Shown piece by piece: positions 35,801 through 43,979 of a stretch of 64,000 nt of DNA (the first letter of the stretch is position 1; each line of letters starts with the position of its first letter). Under the pieces are notes generated by a model. It was not told where the DNA came from. It did not search any database and saw only the letters and a list, made by a program, of their open reading frames with translations. A program made the translations under genes and the position numbers. The stretch is from NCBI GenBank assembly GCA_027491355.1, contig JAIXWI010000022.1, forward strand, positions 1 through 64,000, read 5' to 3'. This DNA is from Bacteroidota bacterium (GTDB taxonomy: Bacteria > Bacteroidota > Bacteroidia > UKL13-3).

Positions 35801-37019
35801 TTCCTGGATCGCCTCCAAAAAACAATGGATTTTGGTCTGTTGAGTTAAAGAAGAAATTAGGGAAAAACGGATTGGTATTACACATGTTACACTGACTACT
35901 GTCTGAGCTTCTGTAATACCACCATGCCCATTGATTAGGTCCTCTATCACTCAAGTCGATGAAAGGTACGTTTTCTGATGTTCCTATTTTTTTACGAGGA
36001 GTAAAGAAATTACTGATTGGATTTGCACTTGGTGTATCTACATAAATATACCTCAAGACGCTGTCTCGAAGAGAATCTCTTCTAATTCCATTCACAGCCA
36101 ATAACCTAACTGGCCAAAATCCTCTTCTGTTAAAGGTATAGGTAAAACTTTGGTTGTATTTAGCAGTATCAATATACCTTTGAGTTGTTCTAGCTACATT
36201 TTGACGTGTGTAGCCTGGAGCAAGAACCAATTCTTCTGGTAAATCCCAAAAACTACGGCCGGCATTTGTACTTGTACTTAACAATTTTTGTGGGCTATTC
36301 AACCAAACTGTATCCATACCTGGCAAAAAGTTAGGAGTTGGTAAACTCGGGTATATTCCTGCTATTGGTGGTAACATTGGATTTGAAGATGCTGTATTGC
36401 TGATATTTACATCATAGTCTTCTGCCTCACCCCATGTTGCACCTGAGCAAGGGGTAAATGCCGCTGGCATTGATGTTGCACCGGCACTCTCGTAGTTTGC
36501 TACACGCATTCTTGTATTTGCAATTTTTGCTCCAACTGGAACGGTAAATGGTGGACTTGTGTATGAAATTGGGCCTGGGTTCACTGAACCATTGGTTTGC
36601 CTGATATCAGAATTGGCAAAAACAAGCTCTGAGGGCTCATCAAATACGAAGTTGTTGTTGTAATCAATCCATACTTTAATGAAATTAGCATAAGAGCCTG
36701 TTCCACACCAAGCCATTTCTACAGTAATGCTATATGACCTTCCAGGAACTAATACCAAGGGAGGAATTACTTTACCTTCTTTGTTTGTAGCAGCTGCTCC
36801 ATAGTAGTTAAACTGTGAGGAAGTGGGCGCTAAAGGGGCTGAACAACTTGTTTGGTTGTTAATGAATGTTCCATTGGCACCAACAATTTGAACAGATGTA
36901 ATGTCTTCATCATCTACGTCAGTTACGTTGAAGTTACAATATTGGGCATGTGTTTTTGATGCCATTCCCAATACGATCAATAAGAAAACCAATAAATTTT
37001 TTTGTACTTGTTTGTTCAT
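32805..37019 (-). CDS. Type IX-secreted multidomain protein (GEVED, PKD, Ig-like repeats)
   Basis: About 1404 residues from the ATG at 37019; an upstream ATG at 37052 would add 11 residues before a normal signal peptide (MNKQVQKNLLVFLLIVLGMA...THAQ) and would overlap the -7 box, so I reject it. Order: GEVED domain (about 55-215, ending WGEAEDYDVNI), PKD-like region (about 335-745), a second GEVED-like domain (about 760-900, KAWIDFNMDGFF), five DUF5011/HYR-like Ig folds (about 905-1305, each with ‘YxDPGxxxxDN’ and ‘YxxxDxxGN’ motifs), and a Por C-terminal sorting domain (IYPNPSTGIFNI...YDIQGK...GIYLLKIETG). Surface or secreted; probable adhesion or matrix role, with no enzyme domain seen. Confidence 0.88.
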   Translation of the reverse strand: MNKQVQKNLLVFLLIVLGMASKTHAQYCNFNVTDVDDEDITSVQIVGANGTFINNQTSCSAPLAPTSSQFNYYGAAATNKEGKVIPPLVLVPGRSYSITVEMAWCGTGSYANFIKVWIDYNNNFVFDEPSELVFANSDIRQTNGSVNPGPISYTSPPFTVPVGAKIANTRMRVANYESAGATSMPAAFTPCSGATWGEAEDYDVNISNTASSNPMLPPIAGIYPSLPTPNFLPGMDTVWLNSPQKLLSTSTNAGRSFWDLPEELVLAPGYTRQNVARTTQRYIDTAKYNQSFTYTFNRRGFWPVRLLAVNGIRRDSLRDSVLRYIYVDTPSANPISNFFTPRKKIGTSENVPFIDLSDRGPNQWAWWYYRSSDSSQCNMCNTNPFFPNFFFNSTDQNPLFFGGDPGKWTVCLQTWNLRGWDTTCYKDYIEVLNGYNVCSANFGKVTDKEGFLYAASGPSFSYTRSQVAGCGGININPCADSIIFFVDRIKMLPTDSLVFHNGETISSPIIATIGGSNRDNLPANIIANGIRCGNNVLMRYKTGSATIPSPYDSAGFSIRWFATEPSFTKPKAAMVLPDTIFSRQPVLFQSRATGKIINYLWDTDGDGLYDSTVANPTRTFVVNSANFKNLCLIAYNCVGLDTVCKTVMFMPVFNKPEARFTADKFNGFNTDTFRLQDLSLNGPNRWRWNINPAPQFLMGTNSTSRNPIIRLTLRSKYTVTLIATNDIGTDTATKVEFINIGAYDQPQCINDISQTDGSIGISRVTLDGGLDAIGHPNLPCYLSFDGTNYADLYRGQSPKLTVIRPSSNIYSPMDTKAWIDFNMDGFFGSDELVLDDVGSFVLNRSNDLKIPENQRLGSTRMRVGVTYSQTKLVNSATFLGSFRDYIINFPNDTTKPTVSLKGNAVIEAEINKPYIDPGIVASDNIEGDISAKYEILGTVNTNKVGPNYIQYIVKDLYGNVSDTLNRTVFVILNQSGPTIQLLGDTIQYVEVNKPYTESGVIAKDNQGAVIASNNVNVKGFVNITKIGTYNLTYIVTDAFGLSASTKRQVIVGDTTRPLITPLLTPGKSFYVHQVKTAIDLQQLVRVTDNYSKDLIPTWKGVVDINNVGSYFIIYNAVDGSGNKANEVIVEVKVTDNIPPVIQLQGDNPLKWEVYQAYIDPGFSVTDNLWPRNTLSVMMKPAFVNTSLKGKITRWYYATDPSGNVDSTSREIEISDRTKPSVKLLGGETINLGRWCEFKDPGVELIDNYDTDADMRQPGRFVVSSTLPLIPGFSDRWFGDVPGLYSISYRVTDLSGNQSDLAIRYINVMNTSCVNSVSESINVDKLMRIYPNPSTGIFNIRLIQALDQDVKLAVYDIQGKLITSKLLIGNNLNEENIDLSGADKGIYLLKIETGSKVYTRKLQID

Positions 37020-37049
37020 ATGATTCGTTTTTCCGAAAGTCAATTGAAT

Positions 37050-37081
37050 CAAAATTATGGAAATAAATATAAAATTCCAAA
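37050..37081 (-). promoter_or_regulatory. Promoter for the GEVED/PKD gene
   Basis: Minus-strand TTTG (37081-37078), a 20-nt spacer and TAATTTTG (37057-37050). It supports the downstream ATG at 37019 as the true start. Confidence 0.6.
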
Positions 37082-37112
37082 CAATTCAACTTGTTTTTGA
37101 CAAAGCAATCTT

Positions 37113-38177
37113 TTACCTGTTTTTTGTAACAAAATCAGTATCAGAAAGCGATACTAAAAAATTGTACAAATCTATTTTTTCGACAGGGGTTAAATTCAAT
37201 CCGCCCTTGGCTAAATTCTTGGAAATGAAAGGATCTAATGTTGGACTGTTTTTAAATCCTGAATTGTAGAATTCAATAACTTCCCAAAGAGTTTTAAACC
37301 TGCCATCATGCATGTAGGGTGCTGTAAATACTAGATTCCTCAGACTTGGTGTTTTAAACTTGCCTTTATCAGCAGGAATACCTGTTACTCTGAATAGACC
37401 TGAATCAATTGGAGTTTCATCTAAACCATTGTTGTGAAAGTTGAAATCTGTGAAAAATGGGGAACTTAAATTACCATGGCAATGGAAACAATCTCCTTTT
37501 TCGGTGCTAAAAATTATCATCCCATTGTATTCACTCAAAGTTCGCTGACGCTCTCTCCTCTCTGCTTTGTCATATGGAGCGTTTCCACTAATCAATGTTC
37601 TTTCATATTGAGCCAAAGCCTTTACAATCAAAGAAAGGGTAATGCTGTCAGTGCCAAAAGCTTTTTTAAATAATTTAGGATAAGTTGAACTGTTTTGGAG
37701 TTTTTGTACCAGTTGTTTAACATCGGATGCCATTTCTATTGGATCAATAATGGGACCAACAGCTTGTTGTTCAAGACTTCCTTTACCACCATCCCAAAAA
37801 TAACGATGCCCAGAACTGTTGTATAAATCAGCCCATGCCAAATTAAAAAGCGCTGGAGCATTTCTTCTGCCTTTTTGGCCATTGATGCCTTCACTGAATT
37901 GTTTGCCGCCATCAGAAAAAGCAAATTCAGGTTGGTGACATGATTTACAACTCAAAGAATTGTCTGCAGATAACATTTTTTCTTCAAACAATTGCTTCCC
38001 CAAGTTTACACCAGCTATTGTTAGTGGATTTTCTGGAGGGATTGGAAACTGAGACCAACCTCTGCCATTGGGCATATTTAGTTGAAATGGGGTTGGGTCA
38101 TACGCAGAAAATTCGACAGGCATATCTTTCTTACATGCCATAGCAAAAAGAAGAATGCATACTCGAATTTTATTCAT
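37113..38177 (-). CDS. Di-haem cytochrome c peroxidase of the MauG/MbnH type, lipoprotein
   Basis: 354-residue periplasmic di-haem protein with two c-type haem sites, CKSCH (77-81) and CFHCH (about 228-232). The N-terminus ends in MACKKD, which looks like a lipoprotein cleavage site at Cys15. Conserved elements include GRRNAPALFNLAW, FWDGG and FKTPSLRNLVFTAPYMHDGRF. It follows an MbnP-like gene by 6 nt. In methanotrophs MbnH oxidises a Trp of its partner MbnP to kynurenine, and the pairing here suggests the same chemistry. No methanobactin precursor or other mbn gene is visible. Confidence 0.88.
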   Translation of the reverse strand: MNKIRVCILLFAMACKKDMPVEFSAYDPTPFQLNMPNGRGWSQFPIPPENPLTIAGVNLGKQLFEEKMLSADNSLSCKSCHQPEFAFSDGGKQFSEGINGQKGRRNAPALFNLAWADLYNSSGHRYFWDGGKGSLEQQAVGPIIDPIEMASDVKQLVQKLQNSSTYPKLFKKAFGTDSITLSLIVKALAQYERTLISGNAPYDKAERRERQRTLSEYNGMIIFSTEKGDCFHCHGNLSSPFFTDFNFHNNGLDETPIDSGLFRVTGIPADKGKFKTPSLRNLVFTAPYMHDGRFKTLWEVIEFYNSGFKNSPTLDPFISKNLAKGGLNLTPVEKIDLYNFLVSLSDTDFVTKNR

Positions 38178-38183
38178 AAAAAA

Positions 38184-38966
38184 TTATTTTATGGCTGTTA
38201 CAGATGCCATGTCTAACATGTTTTTGGCCAATTTATTAGCACCAGGAGATGTGTTTGAATGAATGACCATTCCATCGGTACTAAAATCATATAGACTAGG
38301 AGTCTGAAACATTTCGTTGAGGTCCATTTGAATATTTAGTTGAGGCTTCTCTGATTTTACCTTAAAACCTGTAAGTGGTATTTCTAAATGGGGTAAATTG
38401 TTATCTCCACCAAGGTCTAAAGAATAGCCGTCATTTGTAGAAGGAACACGGCCCATTATTCTAAAAAAAACATAACCAGTACTCCATGTCCAGTACATCC
38501 CCCATGCTGGATCTAAATCCCCCATTAAACTCATTGAAGAGTTTTTTACTTTATCAACACCTAAATCAAAAGCAATAGCCCTGTAATTACCTGCGGGCAA
38601 ATTGGGAATGGTAAGTGTTACATTTCGTCCGTTCTTTACATCGATTAAATTACAGTTGTTGAATCGAATCCAAGTACTATCAGCTTTTTGTATAGAAAAG
38701 TTTGAAAAGTAATGTTTGAGGTCTTCTATGGTAAAGGTGTCTTTGGCGGCATTTACATATTTTTTATCGTTGAACGTAATTGCATTTTGATTGAATACAT
38801 AATTAAAATTCAATTGTAAATCGGACGATTTGGCTATGTACAAACCATTCTCAAATGAAATATCTTCAGGTTGAGTGTTGGAGGTACTTTCATCTTTTTT
38901 CTTGCAAGAAAATAGACAAATTGATAGTAAAACGAAACAAAAACTTGAGACAATTATTTTTTTCAT
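38184..38966 (-). CDS. MbnP-family lipoprotein, partner of the di-haem peroxidase
   Basis: 260-residue lipoprotein (lipobox ICLFSC, Cys20). The MbnP-type core is visible: FNYVFNQNAITF, FTIEDLKHYFSNFSI, the AFDLGVD segment, and DPAWGMYWTWSTGYVFFRIMG near 153-173, which holds the Trp residues expected to be oxidised or to line the metal site. MbnP proteins bind copper in characterised cases. It is first in a two-gene operon with the peroxidase. Confidence 0.82.
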   Translation of the reverse strand: MKKIIVSSFCFVLLSICLFSCKKKDESTSNTQPEDISFENGLYIAKSSDLQLNFNYVFNQNAITFNDKKYVNAAKDTFTIEDLKHYFSNFSIQKADSTWIRFNNCNLIDVKNGRNVTLTIPNLPAGNYRAIAFDLGVDKVKNSSMSLMGDLDPAWGMYWTWSTGYVFFRIMGRVPSTNDGYSLDLGGDNNLPHLEIPLTGFKVKSEKPQLNIQMDLNEMFQTPSLYDFSTDGMVIHSNTSPGANKLAKNMLDMASVTAIK

Positions 38967-39052
38967 ACCACTAATTTAATAAAACCAAACATAAATTACT
39001 GAATTTAGCTTTAAATTTACAACAATATTACCAAACCTATCATTTAAAAATT

Positions 39053-39544
39053 ATGCCCAGCTTTGACATATCAAACAAAATTGATTTACAAAAAATAGAC
39101 AATGCCATCCAGACTGCAAAAAAAGAATTACTTACCCGCTACGACCTAAAAGATGAGGCCTGCACCATTGAGTTTGATAAAAAGGATAAGAAATTGACCC
39201 TTGAAGCAAAACAAGAAATGGCCTTGTCTTCAATGATAGACATTATACTGAGTAAATTTAGTAAGCAGGGATTAGACGTCAGAAGTTTAGACCTCACTAA
39301 AAAACCAAATCCAAGTGGTAAAATAATGGTTCAAAGTATTGCTCTAAAAGAAGGTATTGACAAAGAACAAGCCAAGAAAATTGTTAATTTTATTAAAAAT
39401 TCAGGCGTTAAAGTTCAAGCTGCTATACATGATGACCAAATTCGCGTGAATGGAAAAAAAATTGATGATTTACAAGCCGTAATTGGTTTGCTAAGGCAAG
39501 AAGACTTTGAATTACCCCTTCAATTTGATAACTTCAGGAGTTAA
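39053..39544 (+). CDS. yajQ: YajQ-family nucleotide-binding protein
   Basis: 163 residues, the family norm, with two ferredoxin-like halves. It begins with the conserved MPSFDISNKIDLQKIDNA and contains RYDLKDE and IVNFIKNSGVKVQAAIHDDQIRVNGKKIDDLQAVI. YajQ proteins bind c-di-GMP or other nucleotides and RNA in different bacteria. The adjoining gene on the other strand is a c-di-AMP cyclase, but no functional link is implied. It ends 3 nt from the convergent cdaA gene. Confidence 0.95.
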   Translation: MPSFDISNKIDLQKIDNAIQTAKKELLTRYDLKDEACTIEFDKKDKKLTLEAKQEMALSSMIDIILSKFSKQGLDVRSLDLTKKPNPSGKIMVQSIALKEGIDKEQAKKIVNFIKNSGVKVQAAIHDDQIRVNGKKIDDLQAVIGLLRQEDFELPLQFDNFRS

Positions 39545-39547
39545 ATA

Positions 39548-40366
39548 TTAAGCCACACCTAACATTTCATTTGAGAAATCTTTGGTCAGGCGGTCAATCA
39601 TTTGAGCAGTTGTAAGGTCCTCGTAGATTTTGCCTTCTGAAACATAACTCACTACGCCCCTCTCCTCACTCACCACCAAAACCACTGCATCTGTTTGTTC
39701 TGAAATTCCTATTGCCGACAAATGTCTGAGACCAAAATTATTCAGAACAGCAGGATTTTCACTAACAGGCAAAACACAATTAGCTGCTTTTATTTTACCT
39801 TTTGATATGATTACCGCTCCATCATGTAAAGGACTGTTTTTGTTAAAAATTGAAAGCAATAGCTTTTTACTGATATCAGCGTTGATCATTTGTCCTGATG
39901 TGCCAATGAATTTCATTTCTGATGTTTTTGGAAACACAATGATGGCACCTGTATTAGTTGCAGCAAGGTGTTCGCAAGCATCAACTATCTCTTCAAATGG
40001 CGTTGAAAAAGTATCTTGAATTTTCCATTTCCAAGGAAAAATATTCCACCAAGATTTATGCTCCCCTAAAAATGAACTGTTACCTAGAATTAATAGAAAT
40101 TTTCTGATTTCTTGTTGAAACACTATCAAAACAGCTATGACTCCAGCTTGAGCAAATTGACTTAAAATTCCCTCAAGCAGCGGCATTTCAAAGTATCTAA
40201 CCAAAACACCAAATAAATAGATGGTTACCAAACCAATTAATATGTTAAAAGCCAAACTACCTTTTAACAACTTGTATAGCTGGAATGAAATCAACAATAC
40301 CAATAATACATCTATCAAATTGATCAATGTAAACCTGTATTTTCCTAATTCAAATAAATCAATCAT
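39548..40366 (-). CDS. cdaA: Membrane diadenylate cyclase (CdaA-like), with a variant RHR motif
   Basis: Makes c-di-AMP from two ATP. 272 residues: three N-terminal membrane helices (about 12-80) and a DAC domain (about 115-245). The DGA motif is intact in SPLHDGAVIIS. The second active-site motif, normally RHR, reads Arg-His-Leu in FGLRHLSAIGISEQTDA; I confirmed this from the codons AGA CAT TTG. Activity may be altered, although DGA and the first Arg-His remain. It follows folP by 12 nt, the common folP-cdaA pairing in Bacteroidota. Confidence 0.9.
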   Translation of the reverse strand: MIDLFELGKYRFTLINLIDVLLVLLISFQLYKLLKGSLAFNILIGLVTIYLFGVLVRYFEMPLLEGILSQFAQAGVIAVLIVFQQEIRKFLLILGNSSFLGEHKSWWNIFPWKWKIQDTFSTPFEEIVDACEHLAATNTGAIIVFPKTSEMKFIGTSGQMINADISKKLLLSIFNKNSPLHDGAVIISKGKIKAANCVLPVSENPAVLNNFGLRHLSAIGISEQTDAVVLVVSEERGVVSYVSEGKIYEDLTTAQMIDRLTKDFSNEMLGVA

Positions 40367-40378
40367 TTGTTCTCAATT

Positions 40379-41227
40379 TTAAATTTCAGCAATTGCTTCA
40401 ACCAATTGAATGGTTTGAACAGCTGCCGAAACATCATGTACTCTCAAAATGCTAGCCCCTCCTAATAACGCAATAGTATTGGCGGCTATTGTGCCAATCA
40501 ATGCCTCATTTGCTGTTGTATTTGTAAGCTGACGAATCATTGATTTTCTGGATAACCCTGCCAAGATAGGCATTTTAAAAATGCTGAAAGCAGAAAGATT
40601 TTTTAACAGCAGCTTATTTTGAGTCAGGTTTTTCCCGAAACCAAATCCTGGATCTAAAATGATATCAGGATGCCCAGCGTCTAAAAGTGGCTCTAGTTTA
40701 GTGAGAAAAAAGTCCATCATTTCTTTGATCAAATTGTCTGCATGTGTAGCCTCTTGTACTTTAATAAAATGATTGCCAGGATGCATCAATACATAAGGCA
40801 CTTTAGACTCAACTACAAAGGGTAACAAATTAGAATCTAATTCAAATGCAGAAACATCATTAACAATATGCACCCCATTTTTAACTGCAAACTCAGCAGT
40901 TTTTTGATAAAAGGTATCAATTGAAAAAAACGTATTTGGAAATGCACTTGTTAGTTCAGGCAATACAAATTGTAAACGCTTGAACTCTTCATCGGCATTT
41001 AGAACAGTGGCACCGGGTCTTGTAGATTGAGCTCCCAAATCGATGATTTTTGCTCCCTGTTCAATCATTGATGCTGCTTTTTGTAGCGCATCGGTAATAT
41101 CTTTGGTTCTACTTTCTGTATAAAAGCTATCAGGTGTTAAGTTTAAAATACCCATTACAACGGGCTTTTCTAGTGAGAGTAAGCTTCCAAAGCAATTCAA
41201 AGTAAATTTAGACGGAATTGTTTGCAA
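40379..41227 (-). CDS. folP: Dihydropteroate synthase
   Basis: Condenses p-aminobenzoate with hydroxymethyldihydropterin pyrophosphate in folate synthesis. 282 residues. Signatures: VMGILNLTPDSFY, IDLGAQSTRPGA (the usual GGESTRPG loop), HIVNDVSAF, ILDPGFGFGK and AGLSRKSMI. The start appears to be TTG at 41227; no in-frame ATG is present upstream, and a few other near-cognate codons are possible. It is divergent from the DUF1599 gene and in an operon with cdaA. Confidence 0.94.
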   Translation of the reverse strand: MQTIPSKFTLNCFGSLLSLEKPVVMGILNLTPDSFYTESRTKDITDALQKAASMIEQGAKIIDLGAQSTRPGATVLNADEEFKRLQFVLPELTSAFPNTFFSIDTFYQKTAEFAVKNGVHIVNDVSAFELDSNLLPFVVESKVPYVLMHPGNHFIKVQEATHADNLIKEMMDFFLTKLEPLLDAGHPDIILDPGFGFGKNLTQNKLLLKNLSAFSIFKMPILAGLSRKSMIRQLTNTTANEALIGTIAANTIALLGGASILRVHDVSAAVQTIQLVEAIAEI

Positions 41228-41250
41228 AATCAGGAATGGGTTTATTTTTG
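41221..41250 (+). promoter_or_regulatory. Promoter for the DUF1599 / BT_3928-like / aroK operon
   Basis: TTTG (41221-41224), an 18-nt spacer and TATTTTTG (41243-41250). The -33 box overlaps the start codon of the divergent folP gene. Transcription starting near 41256 is compatible with the TTG start at 41277. Confidence 0.6.
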
Positions 41251-41276
41251 TACCTTGACAAATAAAAACTAGAAAA

Positions 41277-41834
41277 TTGATAAATCAAACTTCCATACAA
41301 TTTGACCAAGTAATTAAAAGCTGTAGAGATATTTTCATCAAGAAAAACAAAGACTACGGACAAAGCTGGAGAATCATGCGTATCAGTTCTATTGCAGACC
41401 AGATATACATCAAAGCAGCCAGGATTAGGAATATTGAAGAAAAAGGACTGAGTCTTGTTGATGAAGGGATTGAAAGCGAATTCAGAGGTGTCATCAATTA
41501 TTGTATCATGGCTTTGATTCAAATTCAAAACAATGAAGATGCCCAAATAGCAATTACTTTCGAAGAATTAATAAACCTGTTCGATGGTATTGTTGCTGAA
41601 ACAAAAAAACTAATGCTTGAGAAAAACCATGACTATGGCGAAATTTGGCGTTCTATGTTGGTGAGCACTTTCACCGATATGCTACTGATGCGCATCAATA
41701 GAATACACCAAATAATTGAAAACAAAGGTCAAACAATTAGCAGTGAAGGCATTGACAGTAACTTCATGGACATGATCAATTACTCTATTTTTGCACTGAT
41801 ACAATTAGAAGAAAAAAACGCTACAACACTATGA
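41277..41834 (+). CDS. DUF1599 protein with two tandem domains
   Basis: 185 residues, Bacteroidota-typical. Two copies of the same helical domain are visible, each with a ‘KNxDYGxxWRxM’ motif (KNKDYGQSWRIM near 21-32 and KNHDYGEIWRSM near 119-130) followed by ‘GIxSxFxxxxNYxIxALIQ’. The all-alpha layout recalls MazG-like nucleotide pyrophosphohydrolases, but I cannot assign a reaction. The start is TTG at 41277, since no ATG lies in frame before the conserved region. It overlaps the next gene by 4 nt. Confidence 0.85.
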   Translation: MINQTSIQFDQVIKSCRDIFIKKNKDYGQSWRIMRISSIADQIYIKAARIRNIEEKGLSLVDEGIESEFRGVINYCIMALIQIQNNEDAQIAITFEELINLFDGIVAETKKLMLEKNHDYGEIWRSMLVSTFTDMLLMRINRIHQIIENKGQTISSEGIDSNFMDMINYSIFALIQLEEKNATTL

Positions 41835-42952
41835 AAATAATCACTCAAATATGCCGTGTTTTTGTCGGCATTTTATTCATCATTTCAGGATTAATAAAGG
41901 CAAATGATACCATAGGTTTTAGTTACAAATTGATAGAGTATTTTGAATTGTTTGGCTGGGATGTATTTATTCCACTGGCAGTTCCAGCTGCTATGGCAAT
42001 TTGCATCTTTGAAATCATATCTGGTGTAGCGTTGTTAATTGGAATATATGTGACATTGAATGCATGGCTTCTGTTGATTTTAATTGCGTTCTTCACATGG
42101 CTTACAGGTTATAGCGCCATCACCCACAAAGTTACAGATTGTGGTTGTTTTGGAGATGCATTGAAACTAACTCCATTACAAAGTTTCTTAAAAGATTTAG
42201 TACTGTTTTTGTTTATTGTGGTAATCGTTATTGGTAAAAAAAACATACAACCGCTGTTCAATAAAGTAATCAATCATATTGGCTTGTTTGTTGCTTTCCT
42301 TGTGACTCTGTTTTTCACGTTATATACATTCATGTTTTTACCAGTAAAAGACTTTTTACCCTACAAAATTGGTAACAATATAAAAGAGCTGACAACTGTT
42401 CCAGAAAACGCCCCTAAAGACATTATTGAAATGTTATTTATCTATGAAAAAGATGGCAAAACATTTGAATTTACTGCCAATACATTGCCTGCAGATATTG
42501 ACCAGTATAACTACATAGACAGAAAAGATAAACTCATTCAAGAAGGTTACAGAGCTCCCATTCATGACTTCAGATTGTTCGACTCAATTGATGTTGAATT
42601 TACGGAACAATTTTTCAATGATACAGGTTACAAATTGGTATTGGTACAAACTAAATTAAATGAAGAACTGAGGCAATTAACTAACCCGTTGAATGCTTTG
42701 TATGACTTTATGTTAGAAAGTAAAACGGGAACATTTTGGGCACTGACTGCGAGCTCAAAAGATGATATCAAAGCATATACCACTGCTCACAATAACCATT
42801 ATTCATTTTGTAACATGGACGCCATTCCACTAAAATCGATGGTGCGTTCAAATCCTGGACTCATTTTATTCAAGAACAATGTAGTTATAAAAAAATGGGG
42901 AGCTTTTAATTTACCAGACCCTACAATTCTTAAAAAATATACCACTCATTAA
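41831..42952 (+). CDS. BT_3928-like membrane protein, DoxX-related, with a C-terminal thioredoxin-like region
   Basis: 373 residues. The N-terminal half has four or more membrane helices of the DoxX type, starting CRVFVGILFIISGLIKAND, with a conserved Cys pair in TDCGCFGDAL (about 100-109) that could be redox-active. The C-terminal half (about 185-373) is a periplasmic-like domain of unclear fold, likely thioredoxin-like. The family is restricted to Bacteroidota and of unknown function. Translationally coupled to the DUF1599 gene (ATGA overlap); aroK follows 10 nt later. Confidence 0.85.
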   Translation: MKIITQICRVFVGILFIISGLIKANDTIGFSYKLIEYFELFGWDVFIPLAVPAAMAICIFEIISGVALLIGIYVTLNAWLLLILIAFFTWLTGYSAITHKVTDCGCFGDALKLTPLQSFLKDLVLFLFIVVIVIGKKNIQPLFNKVINHIGLFVAFLVTLFFTLYTFMFLPVKDFLPYKIGNNIKELTTVPENAPKDIIEMLFIYEKDGKTFEFTANTLPADIDQYNYIDRKDKLIQEGYRAPIHDFRLFDSIDVEFTEQFFNDTGYKLVLVQTKLNEELRQLTNPLNALYDFMLESKTGTFWALTASSKDDIKAYTTAHNNHYSFCNMDAIPLKSMVRSNPGLILFKNNVVIKKWGAFNLPDPTILKKYTTH

Positions 42953-42962
42953 TTCAATTCCT

Positions 42963-43490
42963 TTGGATAACAATGGTCTGGTTTTTTTGTGGGGGATGCC
43001 AGGGGTGGGCAAAAGTAGTTTGGGTAAAAAATTAGCCAAATTATTGAATTGGAATTGGATTGACTTAGACCAATTCATAGAAGAAAAACAAAACTGTTCG
43101 ATCACTCAATTGGTATCAATGCATGGAGCAAGTTACTTTAGAAAAACTGAAGAAGATTCTCTAAAGTCAATCATACATCTGAAAAATACAATCATTTCTT
43201 GCGGAGGAGGAACTCCTGTATATGCCAACAACGCACAAACCATGTTAAATGCCGGCATATGCATCTATTTAGTTGCAGATACTGCATTTATTCATAGCCG
43301 ACTGAGGGCATCTCAGCAGGAAAGATTCCTGTTCAACCATAGCCAACCAGAAATGCTAATGGCAGAAATTGAAAAGCTTTACAACGAGCGAAAATCTGTT
43401 TATGAACTTGCCCATTTACATGTAAAAATTCCAAAAAGTTCTATTGAACAAATTTTTTTGGAGTTAAAAATACTGTTAGAAATAGCCTAA
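42963..43490 (+). CDS. aroK: Shikimate kinase
   Basis: Phosphorylates shikimate in aromatic amino acid synthesis. 175 residues. P-loop GMPGVGKSS (about 10-18), substrate Asp in DLDQFIEE, substrate Arg in YFRKTEED, the CGGGTPVY motif, and a lid Arg in QERFLF. The start is TTG at 42963, with no alternative ATG before the P-loop. Third gene of the operon starting at 41277. Confidence 0.93.
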   Translation: MDNNGLVFLWGMPGVGKSSLGKKLAKLLNWNWIDLDQFIEEKQNCSITQLVSMHGASYFRKTEEDSLKSIIHLKNTIISCGGGTPVYANNAQTMLNAGICIYLVADTAFIHSRLRASQQERFLFNHSQPEMLMAEIEKLYNERKSVYELAHLHVKIPKSSIEQIFLELKILLEIA

Positions 43491-43577
43491 AAGCCTTGTT
43501 TTATGCTGATTTGACAAGATTTTGTGCAAAACTTGTTGAATTCTGCGAAAAAAAATTTGCGGAATTCGCCAAACCAC

Positions 43578-43607
43578 TTGATTTTTTGCGATGGTTTATT
43601 AAGTTTG
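43578..43607 (+). promoter_or_regulatory. Promoter for the HU gene
   Basis: TTG (43578-43580), a 19-nt spacer and TAAGTTTG (43600-43607) match the Bacteroidota consensus. The leader is about 23 nt. Confidence 0.65.
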
Positions 43608-43636
43608 TTACACAATAACCCTTAAAATAAAAAAAT

Positions 43637-43927
43637 ATGAACAAACAAGACTTAATCGATTCAATGGCAAAAGCTGCCGGAATTACTAAAGTACAAGCTC
43701 AATCTTCTTTAGATGCATTCATGGGTTCAATCCAAACTGCATTGAAAAAAGGTGACAAAGTTATCTTAGTAGGATTTGGAACATTCTCAGTTACTAAAAG
43801 AGCTGCTAGAATTGGAAGAAACCCACAATGGAAAAAAGGAATGCCTGGCGATGGTACTATCAAAATTCCTGCAAAGAAAGTTGTTAAATTCAAAGCTGGT
43901 ACTGGCTTACAAGCTAAAATCAAGTAA
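43637..43927 (+). CDS. hup: HU-family histone-like DNA-binding protein
   Basis: 96-residue nucleoid protein that bends DNA as a dimer. It begins MNKQDLIDSMAKAAGITKVQAQ and has the conserved VGFGTFSVTKRAARIGRNP beta-arm region. In place of the usual RNPQTG it reads RNPQWKKGMPGDGT, a slightly longer arm tip. The C-terminus (KIPAKKVVKFKAGTGLQAKI) is canonical. Single-gene unit with a strong promoter and a terminator shared with the next gene. Confidence 0.96.
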   Translation: MNKQDLIDSMAKAAGITKVQAQSSLDAFMGSIQTALKKGDKVILVGFGTFSVTKRAARIGRNPQWKKGMPGDGTIKIPAKKVVKFKAGTGLQAKIK

Positions 43928-43943
43928 TTTTAATTTTAGTTAT

Positions 43944-43973
43944 AAAAAAACCCGACTAAGGTCGGGTTTTTTT
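43944..43973. terminator. Bidirectional terminator between hup and the pyrR-like gene
   Basis: Perfect inverted repeat, AAAAAAACCCGAC (43944-43956) with GTCGGGTTTTTTT (43961-43973), around the loop TAAG. It serves both convergent genes. Confidence 0.9.
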
Positions 43974-43979
43974 ATGCCT

